Shown here piece after piece: positions 34,256-41,659 of a DNA stretch of 64,000 nt. Within the stretch, counting starts at the first letter, position 1, and each line of letters opens with the position of its first letter. The notes beneath the pieces are model-generated. The model was not told where the DNA came from, made no database searches, and was given only the letters and a program-made list of their open reading frames with translations. Origin of the DNA: Leucobacter komagatae (GTDB lineage: Bacteria > Actinomycetota > Actinomycetes > Actinomycetales > Microbacteriaceae); NCBI RefSeq assembly GCF_006716085.1, contig NZ_VFON01000001.1:2728001-2792000 (forward strand). Direction: 5' to 3'. The position numbers and the translations under genes are program-made.

Positions 34256-35164
34256 CTATTCATTTACCGCAACAGCTGCGCCGATTGCAGCCGCGGGCGA
34301 CCCCTCGGGCAAGACGAGGAGGCGCTCGGGGAACCGCAGCGCCGCAATAAATTCGGAGGCCTCAGACCACTCGGCAAGCTGCGCGCGAATCCCGTCGAAC
34401 AGGGGCGCGCCGAGGAGGCGCAGGCCGCCACCGACCACGAAAGCCCCCGGGTTCACCGTCAGGCCGAGCACGCGAATCGTCTGCGCCGCCCCGTCGATGA
34501 GAAAGTCGAGGGCCTGTTTGGCTTCCGCGTCGCCGGCCGCGACGGCGGCGACGAGGGTGCGGCCGGGGTGTTCGCCGCCCGCAGGCCAGTAGGTCTTGAG
34601 CGCCGAGCCGCTCGCGACGGTCTCGAGGCAGCCGCGCTGGCCGCAGGGGCAGGCGCGCCCGCGGGGGTCGATCGCGAGGTGCCCGATCTCGCCCGCGAAG
34701 CCGTCGGCGCCGCGAACGGGCACGCCGTCGACGGTGATGCCCGCGGCGAGGCCCGTGCCGAGGTTCAGGTACGCGACGGTGCCCTCGAGTCGCATGATCG
34801 ATGCCGCGCCGATCGCGGCAGCCGTGACGTCGTTGTCGACGGAAACGGGCACGCCGACGAGCGCGGCGAGCTCGGGGCCGAGCGCGAGCGAGGAGAGGCC
34901 CATGTTGTACGCGTTCCGCACCGTGCCAGTGGCGCGGTCGACCTGGCCCGGGATCCCGATTCCGACGCCCGCAAACGAGGCGAGCGCGTGCCCCGACTCG
35001 CGTGCGAGGCGCGTGACGAGCTCGGCGGACGCGCTGAGCACCCCCTCGGGGCCCGGGACGGTTGGCACGAGCGCGCGGGCGACGATCTCGCCGGACGGAT
35101 CGAGCGCGATGCCCTCGATCTTGGTGCCGCCAATGTCGAGGCCGATGCGCGGAGAGGGGGTCAT
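34256..35164 (-). CDS. ROK-family sugar kinase
   Basis: 302 residues. The ATP-binding GLDIGGTKIEGIA is at ~8-20, the sugar-binding EIGHLAIDP about residue 160, and the zinc motif CPCGQRGCLE follows. It phosphorylates a hexose, plausibly glucose or an N-acetylhexosamine. ATG 35164 overlaps the GH3 stop by 4 bp, so it is the terminal gene of binding protein-permeases-GH3-kinase. In that context an amino-sugar kinase role fits best. Confidence 0.93.
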   Translation of the reverse strand: MTPSPRIGLDIGGTKIEGIALDPSGEIVARALVPTVPGPEGVLSASAELVTRLARESGHALASFAGVGIGIPGQVDRATGTVRNAYNMGLSSLALGPELAALVGVPVSVDNDVTAAAIGAASIMRLEGTVAYLNLGTGLAAGITVDGVPVRGADGFAGEIGHLAIDPRGRACPCGQRGCLETVASGSALKTYWPAGGEHPGRTLVAAVAAGDAEAKQALDFLIDGAAQTIRVLGLTVNPGAFVVGGGLRLLGAPLFDGIRAQLAEWSEASEFIAALRFPERLLVLPEGSPAAAIGAAVAVNE

Positions 35165-36654
35165 GAAGCGGAACTTTCGAGGAGGTCAAGGAGCGCGGCG
35201 CCAACAAGCGCCGACGAGCCGTATGTGGAGAGACAAGCGTAGCGAGTCGTGGTGAACTCGGATGGCTGCGCCTCGACGGGCCAGCCCATCTCGACGGCGA
35301 GCACGGGGGTGCCCGCGGCGAGCAGGGCGTCGATGCGGGCGAGCACCGCAGGCGCCCGGTGCAGCTCGCGGCCGATGACGATGACGCCGGAGGTCGGGTA
35401 GGCGGCGCTCGGGTCGAACTCGGCGCGCGCGCTGAACGCGGCGGCCTGGGCCTCCTGCCCGGGGAACGGGAGGTGCGCTGCGGCGAATGGCCCCCAGGGG
35501 GCGAAGCCGACGGCCATGTTCGCCTCGGAGTCCACGCGCAACACGTGGGCGCCGGGGTTTGCGGCGAGCCAGGCTCGCGCGTCCGCGGTGCCCGCGAACG
35601 AATCGGCGATGCGGGCGATTTCGGCGGGCGTCACAGCGTCGCGGGGCGAACTGTCGCTGCCCGCGGCCTGAGCGCTCGCGGCGCTCAGCGCGCGCACCCG
35701 CTCGGCGGCGTCCGCGATGCGCTCGGCCGGGATCCTGCCGTCGGCGACCGCCCGCGCGACGTGCGAGACGATCTCGATGAGCTGTTCGTGCGTGGTATCG
35801 ACGCCGACGCACAGCAGGTCGCAGCCCGCGGCGAGGGCGCGCACCGCGGCCTCGGGGATGCCGATCTCGCCGCTCGCGCCCTGCATGTCGAGCGCGTCCG
35901 AGACGATGACGCCCGCGAAGCCGAGCTGGTCGCGCAGCAGGTCGCGCAGGATCAGGGGGCTAAACGTCGCGGGAACGTCGGGGTCGAGCGCGGTGAGCAC
36001 AATGTGCGAGGTCATGACCGAGCGGGCACCGGCGTCGAAGGCGGCGCCGAACGGCGGGAGGTCGCGGCTCGTGAGCAGCTCGCGGGAGGCTGCGACGGCC
36101 GGAAGCTCGTGGTGCGAATCCTGGCCCGTGTCGCCGTGGCCCGGGAAGTGTTTCGGGCAGGCGATCGCGCCCTCACCCTCGAGGCCGCGCACCCAGGCGG
36201 CCACGTGCCGCGAGGCGAGCTCGGCGGTGGGGCCGAAGCTGCGGGTGCCGATGACGGGGTTCAGCGGGTTGCTGTTCACGTCGGCGACCGGGCCGAGCGC
36301 GAGGTTAAAGCCGGCGCTGAAGATCTCGCGCGCGACGCGGCGGCCGATCTCCTCGGAGTACGCCTCGTCGTCGATGCGGCCCATCACCGCGGCGCCGGGG
36401 TACGGCGACCCGTCGAGGTAGCTCAGCCGGGTGACCTCGCCGCCCTCCTCATCGATCGCGAGGAGCGCGTGCGGGGCGAGGTCGCGAAGGGCGAGGCCGA
36501 GGGCGCGGAGCTGCTCGCGGTCGCGCACGTTGTTGCCGTAGACGCAGGCTGAGGTGAGCCCAGCGGCGAATGCCTTGGAGAGCCAGGCCGGCGGTTCGAA
36601 CCCGACGAAGCCGGGCATGAGGGTGGCGAGGATGTCGCGTTCGAGCGCGCTCAT
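35161..36654 (-). CDS. Glycoside hydrolase family 3 (NagZ-like beta-N-acetylhexosaminidase)
   Basis: 497 residues from ATG 36654. The NagZ signature KHFPGHGDTGQDSHHELP carries the acid/base His-Asp pair, and GVIVSDALDMQG the nucleophile Asp. LAIDEEGGEVTRLSY is the conserved N-terminal segment. No signal peptide, so it acts in the cytoplasm. A ~150-residue C-terminal extension (including GFAPWGPFAAAHLPF) goes beyond minimal NagZ. Four-bp overlaps with the permease before and the kinase after show tight coupling. It likely cleaves imported GlcNAc-containing oligosaccharide or muropeptide; that substrate is inferred. Confidence 0.93.
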   Translation of the reverse strand: MSALERDILATLMPGFVGFEPPAWLSKAFAAGLTSACVYGNNVRDREQLRALGLALRDLAPHALLAIDEEGGEVTRLSYLDGSPYPGAAVMGRIDDEAYSEEIGRRVAREIFSAGFNLALGPVADVNSNPLNPVIGTRSFGPTAELASRHVAAWVRGLEGEGAIACPKHFPGHGDTGQDSHHELPAVAASRELLTSRDLPPFGAAFDAGARSVMTSHIVLTALDPDVPATFSPLILRDLLRDQLGFAGVIVSDALDMQGASGEIGIPEAAVRALAAGCDLLCVGVDTTHEQLIEIVSHVARAVADGRIPAERIADAAERVRALSAASAQAAGSDSSPRDAVTPAEIARIADSFAGTADARAWLAANPGAHVLRVDSEANMAVGFAPWGPFAAAHLPFPGQEAQAAAFSARAEFDPSAAYPTSGVIVIGRELHRAPAVLARIDALLAAGTPVLAVEMGWPVEAQPSEFTTTRYACLSTYGSSALVGAALLDLLESSAS

Positions 36655-37571
36655 CCCTTCACCGCCCCGCTCACGAGACCGCTCGTCATGCGGCCCTGCA
36701 CGAACATGAAGAAGATGATGACGGGCACGGCGACGAGTGTCGACGCGGCCATGACCTGGCCCCAGTCGATCGAGGTGCTCGCCGACTGCTGTATGAAGCC
36801 GCGCAGCCAGAGCGGCAGCGTCTTGTTGTCGGCGTCGAGCAGCACGAGGGCGACGGTGAACTCGTTCCACGCCTGCAGGAAGGCGTAGATACCGCTCGCG
36901 ACGAGGCCCGGGGCGAGCAGCGGGAACGTGATGCGCAGGAACGCCTGGGTGCGGCTCAGGCCGTCGACCATCGCCGCCTCTTCGAGGTCTGCGGGGATGC
37001 CGGCGACGAAGCCGCGGAGCATCCAGATCGTGAACGGCACGACCGCCGCGATGTAGATGATGCTCACGCCAACGATCGAGTTCAAGAGCCCGAGGCCGGC
37101 CATGAGCTTGTACTGCGCGATGAACATGCCCTCGGCGGGGAGCATCTGGATGAAGAGCACCGCGAGCACGAAGCTGCGGCGGCCTTTGAACCGGAAGCGG
37201 CTGATCGCGAGCGCCGCGAGGAACGCGAAGACGAGGCACACGACGACGACGATCGCCGCGATCGAGAGGCTGATGCCGAGCGCTTTGAAGAAGGAGCCGT
37301 CGGCGATGACAGCTTGGAAGTTCTTGAACGAGCCGCCAAACGGCAAGAGCGTCGGGGTCGTCTTCTCGAGGACGACGTTCGGCAGCATCGCCGAGTTCAC
37401 CATCCAGTACACGGGGAACGCCCAGACCACGGCGAGGAGGATACCGACGACGTTGAGCACGACGCGCCACGGCTTCCCGGTGCGCAGGCGGCCGCGAGCG
37501 GTGACGATGTCGACCGGCGCGGTCATGGTGGTGGTGCGGTGCGATGCGCCCGCGAGGCTTGCCTGGCTCAT
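36651..37571 (-). CDS. Carbohydrate ABC transporter permease (MalG-like)
   Basis: 306 residues, 6 TM segments, EAA loop around EEAAMVDGLSRTQAFLRI. N-terminal ~30 residues are polar (THTTTM-like Thr-rich). ATG 37571 overlaps the upstream permease stop by 4 bp and its own stop overlaps the GH3 start. Inner-membrane half of a CUT1-type sugar importer. Confidence 0.95.
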   Translation of the reverse strand: MSQASLAGASHRTTTMTAPVDIVTARGRLRTGKPWRVVLNVVGILLAVVWAFPVYWMVNSAMLPNVVLEKTTPTLLPFGGSFKNFQAVIADGSFFKALGISLSIAAIVVVVCLVFAFLAALAISRFRFKGRRSFVLAVLFIQMLPAEGMFIAQYKLMAGLGLLNSIVGVSIIYIAAVVPFTIWMLRGFVAGIPADLEEAAMVDGLSRTQAFLRITFPLLAPGLVASGIYAFLQAWNEFTVALVLLDADNKTLPLWLRGFIQQSASTSIDWGQVMAASTLVAVPVIIFFMFVQGRMTSGLVSGAVKG

Positions 37572-38542
37572 GACTCGTCGTCCTCCTTGATGAGATTGCG
37601 GACGTAGGCCCAGCTCAGCGCGATCGTGAGCAGCAGCACGAAGATGGACATGGCGCTCGCCATCGCGAAGTCTGAAGACCCGACGCCGAGCTGGTAGATG
37701 TAGGTGCCGAGCACGTCGGTCTTGGACGCGATCGAGCCGCGATCCTGGAGCAGCTTGATCTGTGTGAAGACGCGCAGGTCCCAGATGATCTGCAGCAGCA
37801 TGACGATGCCGAGGATCGGCTTGATGATCGGCACGATGATGAGGCGGAGGCGCTGCCACGGGCTCGCGCCATCCATCTGCGCCGCCTCGAGTACCTCGCC
37901 CGGTACCTGCGTGAGGCCGGCGTAGACGGAGAACGCGACGAAGGGCACGCTCATCCAGACGACGATGATGAGGGCGACGGCGAAGAAGCTCAGGGGCTCC
38001 TGCAGCCAGTTGTGGCCGTTGAAGGGGAGACCGAGGTTCGTGAGCAGCCAGTTGACGAGGCCGCGGCGCCAGTCGAAGATCCAGTTCCAGATCGTCATCG
38101 CCGCGACGACGGGCGTCGCCCAGGCGAGCAGGAGCGCGATCTGCAGGGTGAGGCGAACGCCCTTCGACGTCGCCTGCATGAGGAGCGCCAGGCCGATACC
38201 GACGACCATTGTGACGGCAGCGGCCGCGAGGCAGAAGAGCACCGAGCGCAGCACGACGAACCACGTCGTCGGGTTGCTGAAGAGCGTCACGTAGTTCTCG
38301 AACCACACCCACTCGGGCGCGGCGCCGAACTGCTGCGCGAGCCCGAACTTCTGCATCGAGGTGATGAGCTGCCAGATGACCGGGTACGCCATCGCGACGA
38401 GCACGATGATCGTCGCGGGCAGCAGCAGCATGTACGGCGCGAAGCGGCGGCGCGGTTTCCTGCGGCCCGTGGACTCGCGCTCTGGCGCTGCCGTGCCGCC
38501 GAGGGGCGCTGTGCCTGCCGGCGGAGCTGTGTCGACGCTCAT
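37568..38542 (-). CDS. Carbohydrate ABC transporter permease (MalF-like)
   Basis: 324 residues with a Pro/Ala/Arg-rich N-terminal ~30, six TM segments starting APYMLLLPATIIVLVAMAYP, and the EAA loop EVLEAAQMDGASPWQRLRLI. Start ATG 38542 after AAGGAGAG. Partner of the MalG-like permease (4-bp overlap). It lies 92 bp after the binding-protein gene with a hairpin between. Confidence 0.95.
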   Translation of the reverse strand: MSVDTAPPAGTAPLGGTAAPERESTGRRKPRRRFAPYMLLLPATIIVLVAMAYPVIWQLITSMQKFGLAQQFGAAPEWVWFENYVTLFSNPTTWFVVLRSVLFCLAAAAVTMVVGIGLALLMQATSKGVRLTLQIALLLAWATPVVAAMTIWNWIFDWRRGLVNWLLTNLGLPFNGHNWLQEPLSFFAVALIIVVWMSVPFVAFSVYAGLTQVPGEVLEAAQMDGASPWQRLRLIIVPIIKPILGIVMLLQIIWDLRVFTQIKLLQDRGSIASKTDVLGTYIYQLGVGSSDFAMASAMSIFVLLLTIALSWAYVRNLIKEDDES

Positions 38543-38593
38543 CGCGACTCTCCTTGAAACGGTGTGGGGTGTGAAACGTTGTGGGTGTGAAAA

Positions 38594-38624
38594 GGGGGCC
38601 CGCAGCTCGCGCGTGCGGGCCCCC
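38594..38624 (-). terminator. Hairpin attenuator between binding protein and permeases
   Basis: GGGGGCCCGCA (38594-38604) pairs perfectly with TGCGGGCCCCC (38614-38624). On the minus strand it is followed by TTTTC. Located just beyond the binding-protein stop; a partial terminator would leave the binding protein more abundant than the permeases, as is common in such operons. Two GGTGTGAAA repeats follow. Confidence 0.75.
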
Positions 38625-38634
38625 GAGTCCGACG

Positions 38635-39984
38635 CTACTTCTGGTTGAGAAGCGCGTCGAGCTCCGCGTTCGTATCCTGCGCGAGCTGCTTCAGGTCAGC
38701 CGCGTCGCGGATCTTGGAGAAGAACTCCTCCATAATGTTCTTCGACTCGATCGCCGCCCAGCCCGGCGCTGCAGGGGTGAGCTTCGAGTTCGAGGCCGAC
38801 TCAATGAGTGCCTTCGCGAACTGGTCGTCGCCGAGCGAGTTCGCGTACTTCGAGTTGGCCGGGCCGAGGCCCTTCTCGCCGAGCATCGTCTGGTACTCCT
38901 CGGAGTAGATGATGCGCATGAGCTCCTTGGCGAGCTCGGGGTTCTGCGTCTTCGCCGAAATGCCGATGTTCGAGCCGCCAGCGAAGACGGGAGCGGGCTT
39001 GCCGTCGTTGCCCGGGAGTACGAGCGTCGCGAAGGTGTCGTCGTTCCACTCGCGTGCGGGCTCGCCCTCGTCGTTGGTGACGAGGTCGCCGATCGACCAG
39101 TGCGCCCAGCCCGGCGCCATGATGGTGGCGGCGGCGAGCGAGAGATCTTCGGTCACGTTGCCGTCTTCATCCTTCACCTGGTCGGAGTCATTGAGGTACT
39201 GGTACTGGTTCGCGTCCTTCATATCGTTCGGGGCGTTCGATGCGTTCTTGTACAGGTCCTGCAGCTGCTCGAGGCCCTTGAGCGACTCGGGCGAATCGAG
39301 GGTCGCAACCCACTTGCCGTCCTTGTACTCGGCGATTTCGCCGCCGTTCGCGAAGATCCACGAGATGCCGTCGCGCCAGTCCTGGCCGCCGAGGAAGAAG
39401 CCCGAGAACTTGTCGATGCCCTTCGGGTTCGCCTTCGTGATCGCCTTGACCGACTCGTTGAACTCGTCGAGCGAGGCTGGGTTCAGGTTCTGGCCAGCGG
39501 CCTCCCACACGTCCTTGCGCAGGAACGTGTAGCGCGACCCGAAGTAGTACGGGAGGGTGTAGTTCTTGCCCTCAACCGCGCCGACCTCGACGAACGAGGG
39601 GAGCAGGTCGTCGCCGCCGAGCTCTTCGTACATGTCGCTGATGTCGAGGAACGCGCCCGCGTTCGTGAACGCCGGCGACTGGGTGTTGCCGATCTCGGTC
39701 ACGTCGGGGGTGTTCTTCGCATCGGGGAGCTTCGTGGTGAGGTTCGTGATGATGTCGCCCCAGCCCTGCTCCTGGATCTTGAGCTTCGCGCCGGTCTTCT
39801 CAGTGAACTCGGCCGCGAGGTACTCACGAAGCTCGGGCGGGGTGTCGCCGCCAATAACCCACATGGTGAGGGTCTTGTCGCTGTTGTTGCCGCTGTCGCC
39901 ACCCGACGCAGCCGGGCTGCACCCGGCAAGGACGAGAGTCGAAGCCACAGCCGCTGCTGCGAGGCCTACGAGCTTTCTCTTCAT
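38635..39984 (-). CDS. Sugar ABC transporter substrate-binding lipoprotein
   Basis: 449 residues. Lipoprotein signal peptide with lipobox LAGC, Cys22. The mature part has TLTMWVIGGDTPPELREYL typical of cluster 1 (MalE-like) extracytoplasmic binding proteins, PYYFGSRYTFLRKDVWEAAG in the middle and an aromatic-rich ligand cleft. Start ATG 39984. First gene of the binding protein-permease-permease-GH3-kinase operon; the ROK repressor is just upstream on the same strand. Ligand likely an oligosaccharide containing amino sugar (inferred from GH3). Confidence 0.95.
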   Translation of the reverse strand: MKRKLVGLAAAAVASTLVLAGCSPAASGGDSGNNSDKTLTMWVIGGDTPPELREYLAAEFTEKTGAKLKIQEQGWGDIITNLTTKLPDAKNTPDVTEIGNTQSPAFTNAGAFLDISDMYEELGGDDLLPSFVEVGAVEGKNYTLPYYFGSRYTFLRKDVWEAAGQNLNPASLDEFNESVKAITKANPKGIDKFSGFFLGGQDWRDGISWIFANGGEIAEYKDGKWVATLDSPESLKGLEQLQDLYKNASNAPNDMKDANQYQYLNDSDQVKDEDGNVTEDLSLAAATIMAPGWAHWSIGDLVTNDEGEPAREWNDDTFATLVLPGNDGKPAPVFAGGSNIGISAKTQNPELAKELMRIIYSEEYQTMLGEKGLGPANSKYANSLGDDQFAKALIESASNSKLTPAAPGWAAIESKNIMEEFFSKIRDAADLKQLAQDTNAELDALLNQK

Positions 39985-40076
39985 GGTTGTCTTCCTTTCG
40001 GTGTGCGACTCGGCGGAGGCCGAGGCGCGGGGTCGTGTCTTCTTCGATACGTGTTGAGAAATGTAAGAGTGGGTCT

Positions 40077-40088
40077 GAAGCGCGCTTC
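40077..40088. promoter_or_regulatory. Palindrome near start of binding-protein operon
   Basis: GAAGCGCGCTTC is a perfect 12-bp palindrome, 2 bp from the ROK regulator stop and ~93 bp upstream of the binding-protein ATG. It could be an operator or short terminator stem; no support beyond symmetry. Confidence 0.4.
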
Positions 40089-40089
40089 G

Positions 40090-41280
40090 TTAGCTCACGC
40101 CGAGGCGCTCGCGGAGCACGATGGCGGCCGCGCCGCGCAGGATCAGGTCGTCGCCCTGGCTCGTCGGGCGGAACACGAGGGTGTCGTGCGAATCGGGCAT
40201 CGTGCGTCGGGTGAGAATCTCGAAGGCGGCCTCGGTGAGTGTGCCGTCGACGAGTTCGGGCGGGCCGGCGAGGACGATCTCGGCGAGGTTGAGCATGCCG
40301 ATGATCGGGGCGAGGGTGATGCCGAGTCGGTTGCCCGCCTCGCGCAGCACAGCCTCGCGGCCCGCGGGGCCCGCCTCGTCGAGCGCGCGGGTGAGCGTGG
40401 GCACGGAGAGCCAGTGCTCAAGCACCTGCTCGCGGGCGTAGGGGGCGTCGATGCCGAGGTCGGTGCCGACCATGACCTGTCCGATCTCACCGGAGGCGAA
40501 CTTGCTGCCGGGCACGCTGCGACCGCCGAGGATGATGCCCGCGCCGACGCCGTAGCCGATGCGCACGAGCGCGAAGTCCTCGCTCGTGTCGCCGAAGCTG
40601 TACTCGGCGAGGGCGGCGACGTTCGCGTCGTTCCCGATCGAGGTCGGGAGGCCGGTGCGCGCCGTGAGAATGCGCTTCAGCGGGAGGCCTTCCCAGCCGA
40701 GGTTCGGGGCGACGCGCACGACACCCTCGTCGTCGACAACACCGGGGGTGCCGACGCCGAGGCCGAGGAGCGGGATCTCGCTCGCATCGCGGAGCGCGAC
40801 GGCGAGCTCTGAGACGAGGTCGCACGCGGCGTCACCGGTTACGGCGTTACCTGCGTCGTCGAGGCGCGGCGCCTCGGCGCGTGCGAGCGTGCGGCCGGCA
40901 AGGTCGACGACGGCGCCGCGGAGCAGCTTCTCGTCGGAGAGGTCAAGCGCGACGATCGCGTGGGCCGAGCGCGCGAGATCGACGAGGATCGCGGGCTTGC
41001 CCGGGCGGTTTGACTCGCGCTGGCCGAGCTCTTCGATGATGCCCTCGCCGATGAGCTCGGCGACGATGCCCGAGACGGTCACCTTGGTGAGCTGCGTGGC
41101 GCGCGCGATGTCGGCGCGGCTGAGCGGGCCCGAGATGTACATGGTCTGAAGCACGAGCGTGCGGTTGTGGAGCTTGGTATCGCCCGGCGTTGCCTTCGCC
41201 GCGACCCTCAGGTCGCGGGCGCGGCGCGGGTTGATTGCCCATGCGGTAGCGTCCGCGGGACGCGTCGTTACGTGCTTCAT
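40090..41280 (-). CDS. ROK-family transcriptional repressor (NagC/Mlc-like)
   Basis: 396 residues. An N-terminal winged helix (LSRADIARATQLTKVTVSGI) is followed by a ROK domain with LGVGTPGVVDDEG and IGNDANVAALAEYSFGD. The kinase zinc-finger CxCGxxGCxE is missing, so it is a regulator, not an enzyme. ATG 41280; 41 codons further upstream contain no homology. It likely represses the sugar operon and is relieved by sugar or sugar phosphate. Divergent from the nuclease gene. Confidence 0.93.
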   Translation of the reverse strand: MKHVTTRPADATAWAINPRRARDLRVAAKATPGDTKLHNRTLVLQTMYISGPLSRADIARATQLTKVTVSGIVAELIGEGIIEELGQRESNRPGKPAILVDLARSAHAIVALDLSDEKLLRGAVVDLAGRTLARAEAPRLDDAGNAVTGDAACDLVSELAVALRDASEIPLLGLGVGTPGVVDDEGVVRVAPNLGWEGLPLKRILTARTGLPTSIGNDANVAALAEYSFGDTSEDFALVRIGYGVGAGIILGGRSVPGSKFASGEIGQVMVGTDLGIDAPYAREQVLEHWLSVPTLTRALDEAGPAGREAVLREAGNRLGITLAPIIGMLNLAEIVLAGPPELVDGTLTEAAFEILTRRTMPDSHDTLVFRPTSQGDDLILRGAAAIVLRERLGVS

Positions 41281-41285
41281 AATGG

Positions 41286-41298
41286 TTAGTAAAGCTAA
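41286..41298. promoter_or_regulatory. Candidate ROK repressor operator
   Basis: TTAGTAAAGCTAA (TTAG-N5-CTAA) lies 5 bp upstream of the ROK regulator ATG, with a further ACTAAAT half-site nearby. ROK repressors such as NagC/Mlc use AT-rich TTA...TAA palindromes, so autoregulation is plausible. Confidence 0.5.
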
Positions 41299-41489
41299 TG
41301 AACTAAATAAACGCAAGTCGAACGGCAAACTTTTTTCGCCCTCACAATCGAGGCGGCCGCGAGACCCGGTCGTTTTGTTCGGGTGAACAGGAAGTAACGC
41401 CACGGCCGGCCGGCCCGGCCGGTATAGACAACTTCCGTGCGGCGCGCCGCGTGGTGGCGCGGGCCTATGGCGTGCGGCGTCGGTCAGAG

Positions 41490-41515
41490 CGGCCGCGCGG
41501 GGGCGCCCGCGGCCG
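41490..41515. other. GC-rich hairpin upstream of nuclease promoter
   Basis: CGGCCGCG (41490-41497) and CGCGGCCG (41508-41515) pair perfectly around a 10-nt loop, immediately before the 11-bp repeats. It may insulate the nuclease promoter from upstream transcription. Confidence 0.5.
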
Positions 41516-41516
41516 T

Positions 41517-41549
41517 GTGACGGTCAGGTGACGGTTGCGTGACACCCCT
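41517..41549. promoter_or_regulatory. PHO-box-like triple 11-bp direct repeat
   Basis: Three 11-nt units: GTGACGGTCAG (41517), GTGACGGTTGC (41528), GTGACACCCCT (41539). On the other strand each begins near GTCAC. PhoP boxes of actinobacteria are 11-nt direct repeats with a GTTCACC-like core; here the spacing matches and the core partly. It ends 21 bp before a TAGGCT -10-like box, the expected position for PhoP activation. The downstream gene encodes a phosphate-scavenging nuclease/nucleotidase. Confidence 0.55.
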
Positions 41550-41659
41550 GGCGAGGCTCGCGCAGGGGTCAATAGGCTGCGTGCGGACGCACCCGGGGCG
41601 AATCTCCGCGCGCGTTTGCACAGCCTGAGACGCCACAACGAACGAGGAGCGCAGCACTC

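Larger units (their letters stand above)
41281..41659. promoter_or_regulatory. 379-bp divergent promoter region (ROK repressor / surface nuclease)
   Basis: No gene seen. The left side holds AT-rich ROK promoter sequence (see 41286-41298). The middle has GC-rich inverted repeats (GGCCGGCC... at ~41404-41422). The right side holds the hairpin 41490-41515, three 11-bp repeats (41517-41549) and a TAGGCT -10-like box at 41571-41576 for the nuclease. An AGGAG lies at ~41644. Confidence 0.6.

Noticed and set aside
36655..37470. Extension of the GH3 frame into the permease gene
   Set aside because: Arg-rich shadow of the permease; ATG 36654 gives the standard NagZ-like start.
41404..41422. GGCCGGCC-rich block as terminator or operator
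   Set aside because: Low-complexity GC palindrome in a divergent gap, no T-tract and no matching copy elsewhere in the window.
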